Assembly (NCBI GenBank): GCA_900542575.1
Contig: UQOE01000016.1
Span: forward strand, 1-48,428
Length of the DNA stretch: 48,428 nt
From: an uncultured Oscillospiraceae bacterium
GTDB lineage: Bacteria > Bacillota > Clostridia > Oscillospirales > Acutalibacteraceae
Direction of reading: 5' to 3'
Shown: positions 7,445-15,728 of the stretch, one piece after another
How the letters are laid out: each line of letters opens with the position of its first letter
How positions within the stretch are numbered: the first letter of the stretch is position 1
The notes under the pieces: generated by a model
Seen by the model: the letters and a program-made list of their open reading frames with translations, nothing else
The model's database searches: none
What the model was told of the DNA's origin: nothing
Position numbers and translations under genes: made by a program

Positions 7445-7473
7445 TTGACAAAATGGTACAGAGGGACTAAAAT
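7445..7473 (+). promoter_or_regulatory. ilvE promoter
   Basis: TTGACA (7445-7450), a 17-base spacer and TAAAAT (7468-7473). It begins directly after the dinB stop codon. The start site would be near 7480, giving a 40-base leader too short for a T-box. Confidence 0.85.
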
Positions 7474-7518
7474 TTTTCTGTCTAGTAAATTTGTTTCACC
7501 TTAGGGGGTCCTATTGGT

Positions 7519-8589
7519 ATGGATATCAAAATCACTCGAACAACTCATCCGAAGGAGAAGCCGGCCGACGTCAGCAAGCTCGGGTTCGGCAAATATTTTT
7601 CGGACCATATGTTCCTCATGGACTACGATGAGGGCATCGGCTGGCATGACCCGAGAATTGTCCCGTATGCTCCTTTTGAATTAGATCCTGCAACGGTTGT
7701 CTTCCACTATGCACAGGAAATCTTTGAGGGCCTGAAAGCCTATAAGACGGCAGAGGGAAAAATTCAGCTGTTCCGCCCGGACTGCAATGCACAGCGCATG
7801 CAGGACTCCGCCGACCGTCTCTGCATCCCGAAGGTTCCGGTAGAGGATTTCATCCAGGCAGTTAAGACGCTGGTACAGGTTGACCGCGACTGGGTTCCAG
7901 ATGATTACGGCACTTCTCTTTACATCCGCCCGTACTGCTTCGCAACCGATGTCGGTCTTGGCGTCCATGCCTCCAAGAAGTATGTTTTCGCCATTATCAC
8001 CTGCCCGGTCGGTGCCTATTACGCTGAGGGCATCAATCCGGTAAAAATCTATGTAGAAGATGAATATATCCGTGCAGCCCCGGGTCTTACTGGTTTCACC
8101 AAATGCGGCGGCAACTACGCTGCATCTATCAAGGCTGGCGACATGGCTGAAAAGATGGGCTATGCACAGGTCCTCTGGCTTGACGGCGTCGAGAAAAAGT
8201 ATGTGGAAGAAGTCGGTTCTATGAACATCATGTTCAAGATTGACGGAAAAATCTACACCGCCGCCTGCAACGGAACGGTTCTCCCGGGTGTTACCCGCCG
8301 CTCCATTATTGAGCTCTGCAAGGACTGGGGCTATGAGGTCGTCGAGGGGAAACTCGCCATTGCCGACGTCATGAAAGCCGCAGAGAACGGCAAGCTCGAA
8401 GAGGTCTATGGCACCGGTACCGCTGCCGTTATCTCTCCGGTCAAAGAGCTCAAGTGGAAAGATCAGATCGCCAAGATCGGTGACGGAAAGATCGGCCCGC
8501 TCACGCAGAAACTCTATGATACGCTGACTGGAATCCAGTGGGGCAAAATCCCGGATACCAAAGGCTGGACCGTCCCAATCGACGATTAA
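7519..8589 (+). CDS. ilvE: Branched-chain amino acid aminotransferase
   Basis: 356 residues, class IV PLP aminotransferase of the eukaryote-like branched-chain type. It exchanges amino groups between Leu/Ile/Val and glutamate, the last step of their synthesis. Motifs: HYAQEIFEGLKAY near 70-82, RPDCNAQRM, the PLP lysine predicted as Lys195 in GFTKCGGNYAAS, then ALWLD-like VLWLDG, EVGSMNI and the C-terminal GTGTAAVISPV. The start follows AGGGGG by 10 bases. It is a single-gene unit between its own promoter and the purine leader. Confidence 0.95.
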   Translation: MDIKITRTTHPKEKPADVSKLGFGKYFSDHMFLMDYDEGIGWHDPRIVPYAPFELDPATVVFHYAQEIFEGLKAYKTAEGKIQLFRPDCNAQRMQDSADRLCIPKVPVEDFIQAVKTLVQVDRDWVPDDYGTSLYIRPYCFATDVGLGVHASKKYVFAIITCPVGAYYAEGINPVKIYVEDEYIRAAPGLTGFTKCGGNYAASIKAGDMAEKMGYAQVLWLDGVEKKYVEEVGSMNIMFKIDGKIYTAACNGTVLPGVTRRSIIELCKDWGYEVVEGKLAIADVMKAAENGKLEEVYGTGTAAVISPVKELKWKDQIAKIGDGKIGPLTQKLYDTLTGIQWGKIPDTKGWTVPIDD

Positions 8590-8596
8590 TCGAGAG

Positions 8597-8628
8597 GGAA
8601 GACTGCTCCGGTTTCAGCGGCTTTTCCC
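8597..8628 (+). terminator. weak hairpin after ilvE
   Basis: GGGAAGA-CTGCT can pair with AGCGG-C-TTTTCCC with one bulge and two wobbles. The T run is poor (CCTTGACTATTTT) and overlaps the next promoter's -35. It is the only terminator candidate for ilvE. Confidence 0.4.
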
Positions 8629-8629
8629 C

Positions 8630-8658
8630 TTGACTATTTTCGCCATTTCTAAGATAAT
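8630..8658 (+). promoter_or_regulatory. purine operon promoter
   Basis: TTGACT (8630-8635), 17 bases, GATAAT (8653-8658). Transcription from about 8665 would include the whole riboswitch that follows. Confidence 0.8.
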
Positions 8659-8681
8659 ACTTTTATTCTGAAAACGGACAC

Positions 8682-8765
8682 GAAATTCTTTGTAACTGAC
8701 GGAATACATGGGGTTACCATGAGGGAGCAAGGAAAATTTCATTTTGTTTGTCGACCGTCTGGGCA
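8682..8765 (+). promoter_or_regulatory. ZTP (pfl) riboswitch aptamer
   Basis: This leader matches the ZTP/pfl fold. P1 can form from GAAATTCTTTG (8682-8692) with CAAGGAAAATTTC (8728-8740). P2 is CATGG (8707-8711) with CCATG (8717-8721), followed by the conserved GGGAGC-like GAGGGAGC. The 3' domain ends in CCGTCTGGGCA (8755-8765), which the family has as CCGCCTGGGCA. The family pseudoknot is supported: GACGG (8698-8702) is complementary to CCGTC (8755-8759), and both sides differ from the common sequence in a compensating way. ZTP and ZMP (AICAR ribotide) are the ligands; they rise when 10-formyl-tetrahydrofolate is scarce. The operon includes the enzyme that uses AICAR. Confidence 0.9.
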
Positions 8766-8804
8766 GTCCTGCAGTAACAGCGCAGGACTGCCTTATCTAT
8801 TTTT
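8762..8804 (+). terminator. riboswitch expression platform (terminator)
   Basis: GGCAGTCCTGC (8762-8772) pairs perfectly with GCAGGACTGCC (8782-8792), followed by TTATCTATTTTT. The first bases (GGCA) are shared with the 3' end of the aptamer, so ligand binding would compete with the terminator and switch the operon on. The purE ribosome site follows at 8810-8816. Confidence 0.88.
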
Positions 8805-8824
8805 CCAATAAGGAGGCTGCTATT

Positions 8825-9319
8825 ATGAAAAAAGTTGCAGTAATTATGGGCAGTGACAGTGACCTTCCGGTTGTCTCGAAGGCCATTGACATGCTGAAAC
8901 AATTTGACATTCCGACTGAGGTCCATGTCTATTCCGCCCACAGAACTCCAAAAGAAGCGGCTGAGTTCGCGGCAAATGCCCGGGAAAACGGGTTTGGCGT
9001 TATTATTGCCGCAGCCGGAATGGCTGCGCATCTGGCCGGTGCGCTTGCTGCTCAGACCACACTGCCAGTCATTGGCATTCCGTGCAAAGGCCCGAACTTT
9101 GACGGTATGGATGCACTGCTCTCTACGGTACAGATGCCCAGTGGAATTCCAGTCGCAACCGTCGCCGTCAACGGTGCCAAAAATGCTGCTCTTCTCGCAG
9201 TTCAGATTCTTGCCGTTGAAGACAAAGAACTTGCTGAAAAGCTGGACGCTGACCGTAAAAAAGGTGCGGAAAATGTCTGCAGAAAGAGCAAGGCTGTAGA
9301 AGAGAAATACAACGGTTAA
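8825..9319 (+). CDS. purE: N5-carboxyaminoimidazole ribonucleotide mutase
   Basis: 164 residues, the normal PurE length. It converts N5-CAIR to CAIR (class I), or carboxylates AIR directly in class II enzymes. Motifs: GSDSDLPV near the start, SAHRTP (active-site His), the AAGMAAHLAGALAA stretch and MPSGIPVATVAVNG. These resemble class I. The partner PurK is not in this window, so the carboxylation route cannot be fixed from here. The start is ATG 8825, 8 bases after AAGGAGG. It is the first gene of the operon. Confidence 0.95.
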   Translation: MKKVAVIMGSDSDLPVVSKAIDMLKQFDIPTEVHVYSAHRTPKEAAEFAANARENGFGVIIAAAGMAAHLAGALAAQTTLPVIGIPCKGPNFDGMDALLSTVQMPSGIPVATVAVNGAKNAALLAVQILAVEDKELAEKLDADRKKGAENVCRKSKAVEEKYNG

Positions 9320-9370
9320 TCTCCCTGCCTCGTACAGGGTTCGGTCTTACTGAAATAAGGAGAACGATAT

Positions 9371-10816
9371 ATGAGTCAAATCCATGAGGAATGCGGCGTT
9401 TTCGGCGTATTTTCCAATCGGACAATCGACGTGGCATCCATGGTCTATTACGGCCTGTTTGCTCTGCAGCACCGTGGACAGGAGAGCTGCGGCATCGTAG
9501 TAAATGATGACGGAGTGTTCCGCTCGTACCGGGAATCCGGTCTGGTCAACGATGTGTTTACACCGGAGATTATGCAGAATCTCGGCACCGGCAATATTGC
9601 TGTCGGCCATTGCCGTTATGGAACGACAGGCAATGACGCACGTACCAATGCTCAGCCCATTCTCATTAAACATATCAAGGGAAGCATGGCTCTGTGCCAT
9701 AACGGAAATCTGACCAATGCCTATGAACTGCGCACCAGCCTGGAGCTGGAAGGATCTATTTTCCGTACCACCAGCGACACGGAGGTCATTCCGCACGTCA
9801 TCATAAAAGAGCGGGTCAACTGCGGCTCTATTGAAGAGGCAGTCAACCGTGCCATGTATAAAATTAAGGGAGCCTATTCTCTGGTCATTTCTTCGCCGTC
9901 CAAACTTATTGCGGCCCGAGACGAACATGGATTTCGTCCGCTCTGTTATGGCATTACGGAAGATGGCACCTATGTAGTTGCATCGGAGAGCTGTGCTCTG
10001 GATGCGGTCGGTGCAAAATATGTCCGCAGTGTTCGTCCCGGAGAAATCCTTGTCATCGACAAGAACGGCCCACGTTCTATTACAGACCATTGTGACAAAG
10101 CTCCGGATAAATTCTGCATTTTTGAATATATCTATTTCTCCCGTCCGGACTCTACCATAGATGACACCAATGTCCATGAGGCACGTGTCCGTGCCGGCGC
10201 CTGTCTCGCTATGGAACATCCGGTCAAAGCGGACTGCGTCATTGGGGTCCCGGACTCCGGTCTGGACGCCGCCATCGGCTATGCCCGTATGTCCGGTATT
10301 CCTTACAGCATTGGATTTATCAAAAATAAATATATTGGTCGTACCTTTATCAATCCTGGCCAGCAGGCAAGGACCAATAAGGTGCGTATTAAACTGAATC
10401 CGATTCGGAGCGTCATCGAAGGCAAACGGGTTGTTGTCGTAGATGACTCCATCGTCCGCGGTACAACCAGTGCTCGAATTGTCAAAATGGTACGCGAAGC
10501 CGGGGCAAAAGAGGTACATATGATGGTATCCTCACCGGCGTTCCTGAACCCCTGCTACTATGGGGTCGATATTGACAATCGTGACAACCTCATTGCGGTT
10601 CACCATACCGTGGAAGAGATAGCCGATATTATCGGTGCAGACTCAGTAGGCTACCTCAGTGTCGAGAGTCTCGCCAAGCTGGCGCCGGAGCATCATGCCA
10701 ATGCTTACTGTTCGGCATGTTTTGACGGGAATTATCCCACCGAAGTGCCGAAGACGCAGCTGAAAAATAAATTTGAACAGAAAATTTCAGAATCGCAGGA
10801 GGAGGACAACGCATGA
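9371..10816 (+). CDS. purF: Amidophosphoribosyltransferase
   Basis: 481 residues; it catalyses the committed step, PRPP plus glutamine to 5-phosphoribosylamine. A 7-residue propeptide precedes the nucleophile Cys8 (HEECGVFGVF), so this is the self-processed type. The class II glutaminase domain fills about 8-230 and the phosphoribosyltransferase domain the rest, with the PRPP loop VVVVDDSIVRGTT at about 353-366. Cys395, Cys447 and Cys450 (CSAC) match ligands of the [4Fe-4S] cluster in Bacillus-type PurF, which makes it oxygen-sensitive. The last 4 bases overlap purM. Confidence 0.97.
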   Translation: MSQIHEECGVFGVFSNRTIDVASMVYYGLFALQHRGQESCGIVVNDDGVFRSYRESGLVNDVFTPEIMQNLGTGNIAVGHCRYGTTGNDARTNAQPILIKHIKGSMALCHNGNLTNAYELRTSLELEGSIFRTTSDTEVIPHVIIKERVNCGSIEEAVNRAMYKIKGAYSLVISSPSKLIAARDEHGFRPLCYGITEDGTYVVASESCALDAVGAKYVRSVRPGEILVIDKNGPRSITDHCDKAPDKFCIFEYIYFSRPDSTIDDTNVHEARVRAGACLAMEHPVKADCVIGVPDSGLDAAIGYARMSGIPYSIGFIKNKYIGRTFINPGQQARTNKVRIKLNPIRSVIEGKRVVVVDDSIVRGTTSARIVKMVREAGAKEVHMMVSSPAFLNPCYYGVDIDNRDNLIAVHHTVEEIADIIGADSVGYLSVESLAKLAPEHHANAYCSACFDGNYPTEVPKTQLKNKFEQKISESQEEDNA

Positions 10817-11853
10817 ATAAGTCTCAGTCGGATGCTTACGCCTCTGCAGGAGTGGACATCACTGCCGGCTACAAAGCGGTTGAGCTCATGAAAAAGCACA
10901 TTGCCCGTACGATGACCGACAACGCCCTTTCCGGTATCGGAGGGTTCGGCGGTCTCTATGAGCTGGATCTTACCGGCATTCAGAAGCCGGTCCTGGTCAG
11001 CGGCACCGACGGCGTCGGTACCAAGCTGAAAATCGCATTTCTCATGGACAAACACGATACAGTTGGCATTGACTGTGTGGCCATGTGCGTCAACGATATT
11101 ATCTGCGTCGGTGCAAAGCCGCTGGTCTTCCTTGACTACATTGCCTGCGGCAAGAACTATCCGGAACGCATTGCCTCTATTGTCTCCGGCGTCGCTGAGG
11201 GCTGTGTGCAGTCCGGTGCTGTGCTCTCCGGCGGTGAGACCGCGGAAATGCCCGGCTTCTATCCGGAGGACGAATACGACCTCGCCGGTTTCTCTTTCGG
11301 CGTAGTGGACAAGGATAAGATCTTGGACAAAAACACTATGGAAGAGGGCGACATCGTCATTGCGCTCCCGTCCAGCGGTGTTCATTCCAACGGCTTCTCC
11401 CTGGTGCGAAAGGTATTTGACGTTGAAAATGCCGACCTAAAGACGCCGATGGAGGAACTGGAAGGAAAATCTCTTGGAGAGACGCTCCTCACGCCTACCA
11501 AAATTTATGTCAAGCCTATGCTGGCTCTGTTTGACAAGGTCACGGTCCGTTCCGTTTCCCATATCACCGGCGGCGGCTTCTATGAGAATATCCCGCGCTC
11601 TATTCCGGACGGATACTGTGCCCGCATTGACAAGTCGTCCGTACGGGTTCTGCCCATTTTCAAACTGCTCCAGAAGCAGGGCAATATCAGCGAACACGAC
11701 ATGTTTAACACCTATAACATGGGTGTCGGCATGACCTGTGTTGTACCGGCTGACCAGGCAGACCGCGCTCTGGAGGTCTTCCATGATAACGGCGAGGACG
11801 CCTATGTCATCGGTCAGATTGAAAAGGGCGAAGAGAAGGTTGTTTTGGTATGA
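10813..11853 (+). CDS. purM: Phosphoribosylformylglycinamidine cyclo-ligase (AIR synthetase)
   Basis: 346 residues. It closes the imidazole ring, making AIR from FGAM with ATP. Motifs: GIGGFGGLYEL near 37-47, SGTDGVGTKLKIA (ATP/Mg loop), GIDCVAMCVNDI, SGGETAEMPG, SSGVHSNGFSLVR and ITGGGFYENIPR. ATG 10813 overlaps the purF stop as ATGA, with AGGAGGAGG just upstream. Its stop overlaps purN in the same way, so the three genes are translationally coupled. Confidence 0.97.
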   Translation: MNKSQSDAYASAGVDITAGYKAVELMKKHIARTMTDNALSGIGGFGGLYELDLTGIQKPVLVSGTDGVGTKLKIAFLMDKHDTVGIDCVAMCVNDIICVGAKPLVFLDYIACGKNYPERIASIVSGVAEGCVQSGAVLSGGETAEMPGFYPEDEYDLAGFSFGVVDKDKILDKNTMEEGDIVIALPSSGVHSNGFSLVRKVFDVENADLKTPMEELEGKSLGETLLTPTKIYVKPMLALFDKVTVRSVSHITGGGFYENIPRSIPDGYCARIDKSSVRVLPIFKLLQKQGNISEHDMFNTYNMGVGMTCVVPADQADRALEVFHDNGEDAYVIGQIEKGEEKVVLV

Positions 11854-12461
11854 CAGCAAATATTGCAGTTTTTGTGTCCGGCGGCGGCACCAATCTTCAG
11901 GCGCTGATTGACGCCCAGAAAGCTGGGATCATCCACAGCGGGGAAATTAAAGTCGTCATCGCCAGCCGGGAAGGGGTCTACGCCCTGGAACGCGCCAAAA
12001 AAGCCGGCATTCCGGCCATGGCGGTGCAGAAAAAAGACTTTCCGTCTCAGCAGGACTATGAGCAAAAGCTCATTGATGTTCTGGAATCCTATGACATCGA
12101 CATGATCGTACTGGCCGGGTTCCTCTCCATCCTGAGCGGAGACTTTATCCGCCATTATCGGAACCGCATTATCAATGTCCATCCGTCGCTCATCCCGAGT
12201 TTTTGCGGCAAGGGCTATTATGGACTGAAAGTTCATGAGGCTGCGCTCAGCTACGGCGTAAAAGTGACGGGCGCCACCGTCCACTATGTCAATGAAGTCC
12301 CGGACGGGGGCCAGATCATCTACCAGAAGGCCGTGGACATTCAGCCCGATGATACGCCGGAAACTCTGCAGCGCCGTGTTATGGAACAGGCGGAGTGGAT
12401 CCTGCTGCCCCGAGCAGCGGAGAAAGTCTGCAGCGACATTGTGAAGGAGAAAAGCGAATGA
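11850..12461 (+). CDS. purN: Phosphoribosylglycinamide formyltransferase
   Basis: 203 residues. It transfers formyl from 10-formyl-THF to GAR. VSGGGTNLQAL is the phosphate-binding start. The catalytic Asn-His-Asp set is visible in INVHPSLIPSFCGKGYYG (Asn, His) and VPDGGQII (Asp). The loop after HPSLIPSF is CGKGYYG rather than the common GLHA-type. It is coupled to purM and to the following gene through ATGA overlaps. Together with purH' it is one of two formyl-folate users under the ZTP riboswitch. Confidence 0.95.
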   Translation: MTANIAVFVSGGGTNLQALIDAQKAGIIHSGEIKVVIASREGVYALERAKKAGIPAMAVQKKDFPSQQDYEQKLIDVLESYDIDMIVLAGFLSILSGDFIRHYRNRIINVHPSLIPSFCGKGYYGLKVHEAALSYGVKVTGATVHYVNEVPDGGQIIYQKAVDIQPDDTPETLQRRVMEQAEWILLPRAAEKVCSDIVKEKSE

Positions 12462-13177
12462 GCATCTATGATATCCGTTCTATGGGCGAGACCATCAAGG
12501 GAAATGAATATGTCGGCCGCGGAATTGTGACCGGTAAGACCGAGGACGGCACACACGCCGCCATCGCCTATTTCATCATGGGCCGCAGCGTCAACAGCCG
12601 CAACCGCATTTTTCGGGAAAACGGAGATGAAGTTATCATTTTCCCTTACGATGAGTCCAAGGTAGAGGACCCTTCCCTTATCATCTATTCACCCATTAAG
12701 ACGTTTGGGAAAGCGACGATTGTCACCAATGGCGATCAGACTCAGACAATCTACGATTTTCTCAAACAGGGCAAGACGTTTGAGGAAGCTTTGGAGACCC
12801 GCTGCTTTGAGCCGGACGGTCCGAACTGGACGCCGCGCATCAGCGCTCTTGTCTGCAATGGAGACCACGGATTCCGCTACAAACAGAGCATTCTGAAGAG
12901 CGGAGACGCTGAGGGGACCGTCTGCAATCGTTTTACCTATACGTATGCGCCAATCAACGGACTTGGCCATTTTATTCATACCTATGTCACCAATGGCAAT
13001 CCGATCCCGACTTTCCAGGGAGAGCCGGAGCGCGTCTCCATTCCGAATGATATCGATACGTTCTTTGACGACATCTGGGAGAATCTTAATGAGGACAATA
13101 AGATTTCTCTGTATGTCCGTTATATCGACCTTAAGACCGGCGAACTCACTAACCGGATGGTCAACAAAAACAACTGA
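12458..13177 (+). CDS. purO: IMP cyclohydrolase, stand-alone PurO-like type
   Basis: 239 residues resembling the IMP cyclohydrolase family first seen in archaeal PurO, which closes FAICAR to IMP. Family-like stretches include YVGRGIV near the start, the Arg-rich GRSVNSRNRIF, an internal DGPNWTPRISA, and FTYTYAPINGLGHFIHTY. It is unrelated in sequence to the cyclohydrolase half of fused PurH. The start is ATG 12458 with AAGGAG 8 bases upstream, overlapping the purN stop. It lies directly in front of a transformylase that lacks its own cyclohydrolase domain, so the pair replaces bifunctional PurH. Confidence 0.9.
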   Translation: MSIYDIRSMGETIKGNEYVGRGIVTGKTEDGTHAAIAYFIMGRSVNSRNRIFRENGDEVIIFPYDESKVEDPSLIIYSPIKTFGKATIVTNGDQTQTIYDFLKQGKTFEEALETRCFEPDGPNWTPRISALVCNGDHGFRYKQSILKSGDAEGTVCNRFTYTYAPINGLGHFIHTYVTNGNPIPTFQGEPERVSIPNDIDTFFDDIWENLNEDNKISLYVRYIDLKTGELTNRMVNKNN

Positions 13178-13193
13178 GAGAAGGAGCGTCAGC

Positions 13194-14378
13194 ATGAAAG
13201 AATTTGAACTCAAATACGGGTGCAACCCGAATCAGAAGCCGGCACGCATCTATATGAAGGACGGTTCCGACCTGCCCATCGAGGTGCTCAACGGCCGTCC
13301 GGGCTATATCAACTTCCTGGATGCCTTCAACAGCTGGCAGCTGGTCAAAGAGATCAAAGAAGCGACCGGCATGCCCGCCGCAACTTCCTTTAAACATGTC
13401 AGCCCGACTTCGGCTGCAGTCGGAATCCCGATGAGCGACGCTCTGAAGCGCGCCTGCTTTGTAGATGACATTGAGGGACTGGACGATTCCCCCATTGCCA
13501 CTGCCTATGCAAGAGCCCGCGGAACCGATCGTATGTCCTCGTTCGGCGACTGGATTGCACTCTCCGATCCGTGCGACGTCACCACCGCCAAGCTCATTAG
13601 GCGGGAAGTCTCCGACGGCATCATTGCCCCGGGTTATGATCCGGAGGCGCTCGCCATTCTGAAGACCAAGAAGAAGGGCAATTACAATATCGTCCAGATG
13701 GATCCGAACTATATTCCCGCTCCTATCGAGACCAAACAGGTCTTCGGCATCACGTTTGAGCAGGGCCGCAATAACTGTAAAACCGATGCATCCAGCCTGA
13801 CCAATGTGGTCACTAAGAAAAAGGATCTTCCGGATGAGGCAAAGCGAGATCTTATGATCGCTCTGATCACTCTGAAATACACGCAGTCAAACTCCGTCTG
13901 CTTTGTACAGGACGGCCAGGCAATCGGCGTCGGTGCCGGCCAGCAGTCCCGTATTCACTGCACTCGTCTTGCCGGCAATAAAGCCGATATCTGGCATCTC
14001 CGCCAGAGCGACAAAGTCCTTGGTCTCCCATTTAAGGAGGAGGTACGCCGTCCGGAGCGCGATAACGCCATCGACATCTACATCTCGGATGACTATGAGG
14101 ATCTTCTGAAAGACGGGGAGTGGGAGAAGCTCTTTACCAAAAAGCCGGAGCCTTTCACCAAAGAGGAAAAGGCCGAATATCTCTCAAAAATTTCCGGAGT
14201 TTCCGTCGGAAGCGACGCCTTCTTCCCCTTCAGCGACAACATTGAACGTGCCAGAAAGAGCGGAGCCACCTACGTCGCCCAGCCCGGCGGGTCCATCCGT
14301 GATGATCTGGTCATTGAGGCGTGTGACAAGTTCGGTATGACCATGGTCTTCACCGGACAGCGTCTGTTCCACCACTAA
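13194..14378 (+). CDS. purH: AICAR transformylase, stand-alone (PurH C-terminal half only)
   Basis: 394 residues equivalent to the AICAR transformylase part of PurH; the N-terminal MGS-like cyclohydrolase domain of the fused enzyme is absent. It formylates AICAR with 10-formyl-THF. Motifs: KYGCNPNQKPA near the start (Lys for substrate), SFKHVSPTSAAVG (catalytic Lys-His pair), NSVCFVQDGQAIGVGAGQQSR, and the C-terminal AQPGGSIRD with VFTGQRLFHH. The start is ATG 13194 after GAAGGAG. This is the enzyme whose slow-down raises ZMP, the riboswitch ligand. Confidence 0.95.
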   Translation: MKEFELKYGCNPNQKPARIYMKDGSDLPIEVLNGRPGYINFLDAFNSWQLVKEIKEATGMPAATSFKHVSPTSAAVGIPMSDALKRACFVDDIEGLDDSPIATAYARARGTDRMSSFGDWIALSDPCDVTTAKLIRREVSDGIIAPGYDPEALAILKTKKKGNYNIVQMDPNYIPAPIETKQVFGITFEQGRNNCKTDASSLTNVVTKKKDLPDEAKRDLMIALITLKYTQSNSVCFVQDGQAIGVGAGQQSRIHCTRLAGNKADIWHLRQSDKVLGLPFKEEVRRPERDNAIDIYISDDYEDLLKDGEWEKLFTKKPEPFTKEEKAEYLSKISGVSVGSDAFFPFSDNIERARKSGATYVAQPGGSIRDDLVIEACDKFGMTMVFTGQRLFHH

Positions 14379-14390
14379 TTTGGAAGCAGC

Positions 14391-14415
14391 GGGCTGGCGG
14401 CTGAGCCGTCGGCCC
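14391..14415 (+). other. strong hairpin between purH' and purD
   Basis: GGGCTGGCGGC pairs with GCCGTCGGCCC (11 pairs, two of them G-U) around TGA. There is no T run, so it is not an intrinsic terminator. It may mark an RNA processing or stabilising point inside the operon. Confidence 0.5.
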
Positions 14416-14448
14416 CGTATTTGTATCTTCAGAAAAAGGGGTAGTCCC

Positions 14449-15711
14449 ATGAACGTATTAGTAGTCGGCGGTGGCGGAAGAGAACACGCCATCATCTCAA
14501 AAATCAAGGAAAACAGCAATGTAGATACCATCTATGCACTGCCTGGCAACGGCGGAATTGCAGCAGATGCCACCTGCGTCAATATCGGTGCTACGGACCT
14601 CGACGGCATCGTCAAGTTTGCGAAAGAAAACCCGATCGACTTCGCCGTTGTCGCGCCGGATGATCCCCTTGTGCTCGGCTGCGTCGACCGCCTGGAAGCA
14701 GAGGGTATTCCATGCTTCGGACCGGAGGCCAAAGCGGCCATCATTGAGGGAAGCAAGATCTTCTCGAAAAATCTCATGAAGAAATATGGCATTCCGACCG
14801 CGGCGTATGAGGTGTTCGAGGACGTCGATGCCGCCCTCGATTATGTAAAGACCTGTCCCATTCCGACCGTCATTAAAGCAGACGGCCTTGCACTTGGCAA
14901 AGGCGTTATCATCGCCGAGACCCGGGAAGATGCGGAAAAAGCCGTTAAGACCATGATGATTGACGGAAAGTTCGGCAAGAGCGGTGCCCGCGTTGTCATT
15001 GAGGAGTTCCTGACCGGTCCGGAGGTCTCAGTCTTGAGCTTTACTGACGGAAAAACGGTTGTCCCCATGGTCTCTTCTATGGACCATAAACGGGCCTTGG
15101 ACGGCGATAAAGGCCTGAATACCGGCGGCATGGGTACGATTGCGCCGAACCCGTATTACACCAAAGAGGTGGCCGAGGAGTGCATGCAGAAGATCTTCCT
15201 TCCGACGATCCATGCTATGAACGAAGAGGGGCGTACTTTCAAGGGCTGTCTGTATTTCGGCCTCATGATTACACCGGACGGCCCGAAGGTTATCGAGTAC
15301 AACTGCCGATTCGGCGATCCGGAAGCGCAGGTCGTCCTTCCGCTTCTGAAGACTGATCTCCTGACCATTATGCAGGCGGTTCGCAATGAGACACTCTCAG
15401 ACCTCGACATTGAGTTCGCCGATGAATCGGCCTGCTGCGTTATCATGGCCTCCAAGGGCTATCCGGTCAAGTATGAGAAGGGTTATGAGATTACACTTCC
15501 AGAGGATCGCACCGGGATTTTTGTCGCAGGTGCTAAACTGGAGGATGGAAAGCTTCTGACCAACGGCGGCCGTGTTCTCGGCGTGACCCGGACTGCGGCA
15601 ACTCTGCCGGAGGCCATTGAAAAGTCCTATGAGGCTGTCAAGACCATTCATTTCGACAACGCATTCTACCGCAAAGATATTGGGCAGAGGGCGCTGAAGG
15701 CACTCAAGTAA
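14449..15711 (+). CDS. purD: Phosphoribosylamine-glycine ligase (GAR synthetase)
   Basis: 420 residues, ATP-grasp fold. It joins phosphoribosylamine and glycine. Motifs: VVGGGGREHAI at the start, IKADGLALGKGVIIA (ATP grasp), GTIAPNPYYT and YNCRFGDPEAQVVLP (metal-binding Glu/Asn region). The start is ATG 14449 with AAAGGGG about 7 bases upstream; an in-frame earlier ATG at 14380 would add 23 residues rich in Arg that do not fit the family. Confidence 0.96.
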   Translation: MNVLVVGGGGREHAIISKIKENSNVDTIYALPGNGGIAADATCVNIGATDLDGIVKFAKENPIDFAVVAPDDPLVLGCVDRLEAEGIPCFGPEAKAAIIEGSKIFSKNLMKKYGIPTAAYEVFEDVDAALDYVKTCPIPTVIKADGLALGKGVIIAETREDAEKAVKTMMIDGKFGKSGARVVIEEFLTGPEVSVLSFTDGKTVVPMVSSMDHKRALDGDKGLNTGGMGTIAPNPYYTKEVAEECMQKIFLPTIHAMNEEGRTFKGCLYFGLMITPDGPKVIEYNCRFGDPEAQVVLPLLKTDLLTIMQAVRNETLSDLDIEFADESACCVIMASKGYPVKYEKGYEITLPEDRTGIFVAGAKLEDGKLLTNGGRVLGVTRTAATLPEAIEKSYEAVKTIHFDNAFYRKDIGQRALKALK

Positions 15712-15728
15712 ACAACACGGAGGTCCCC

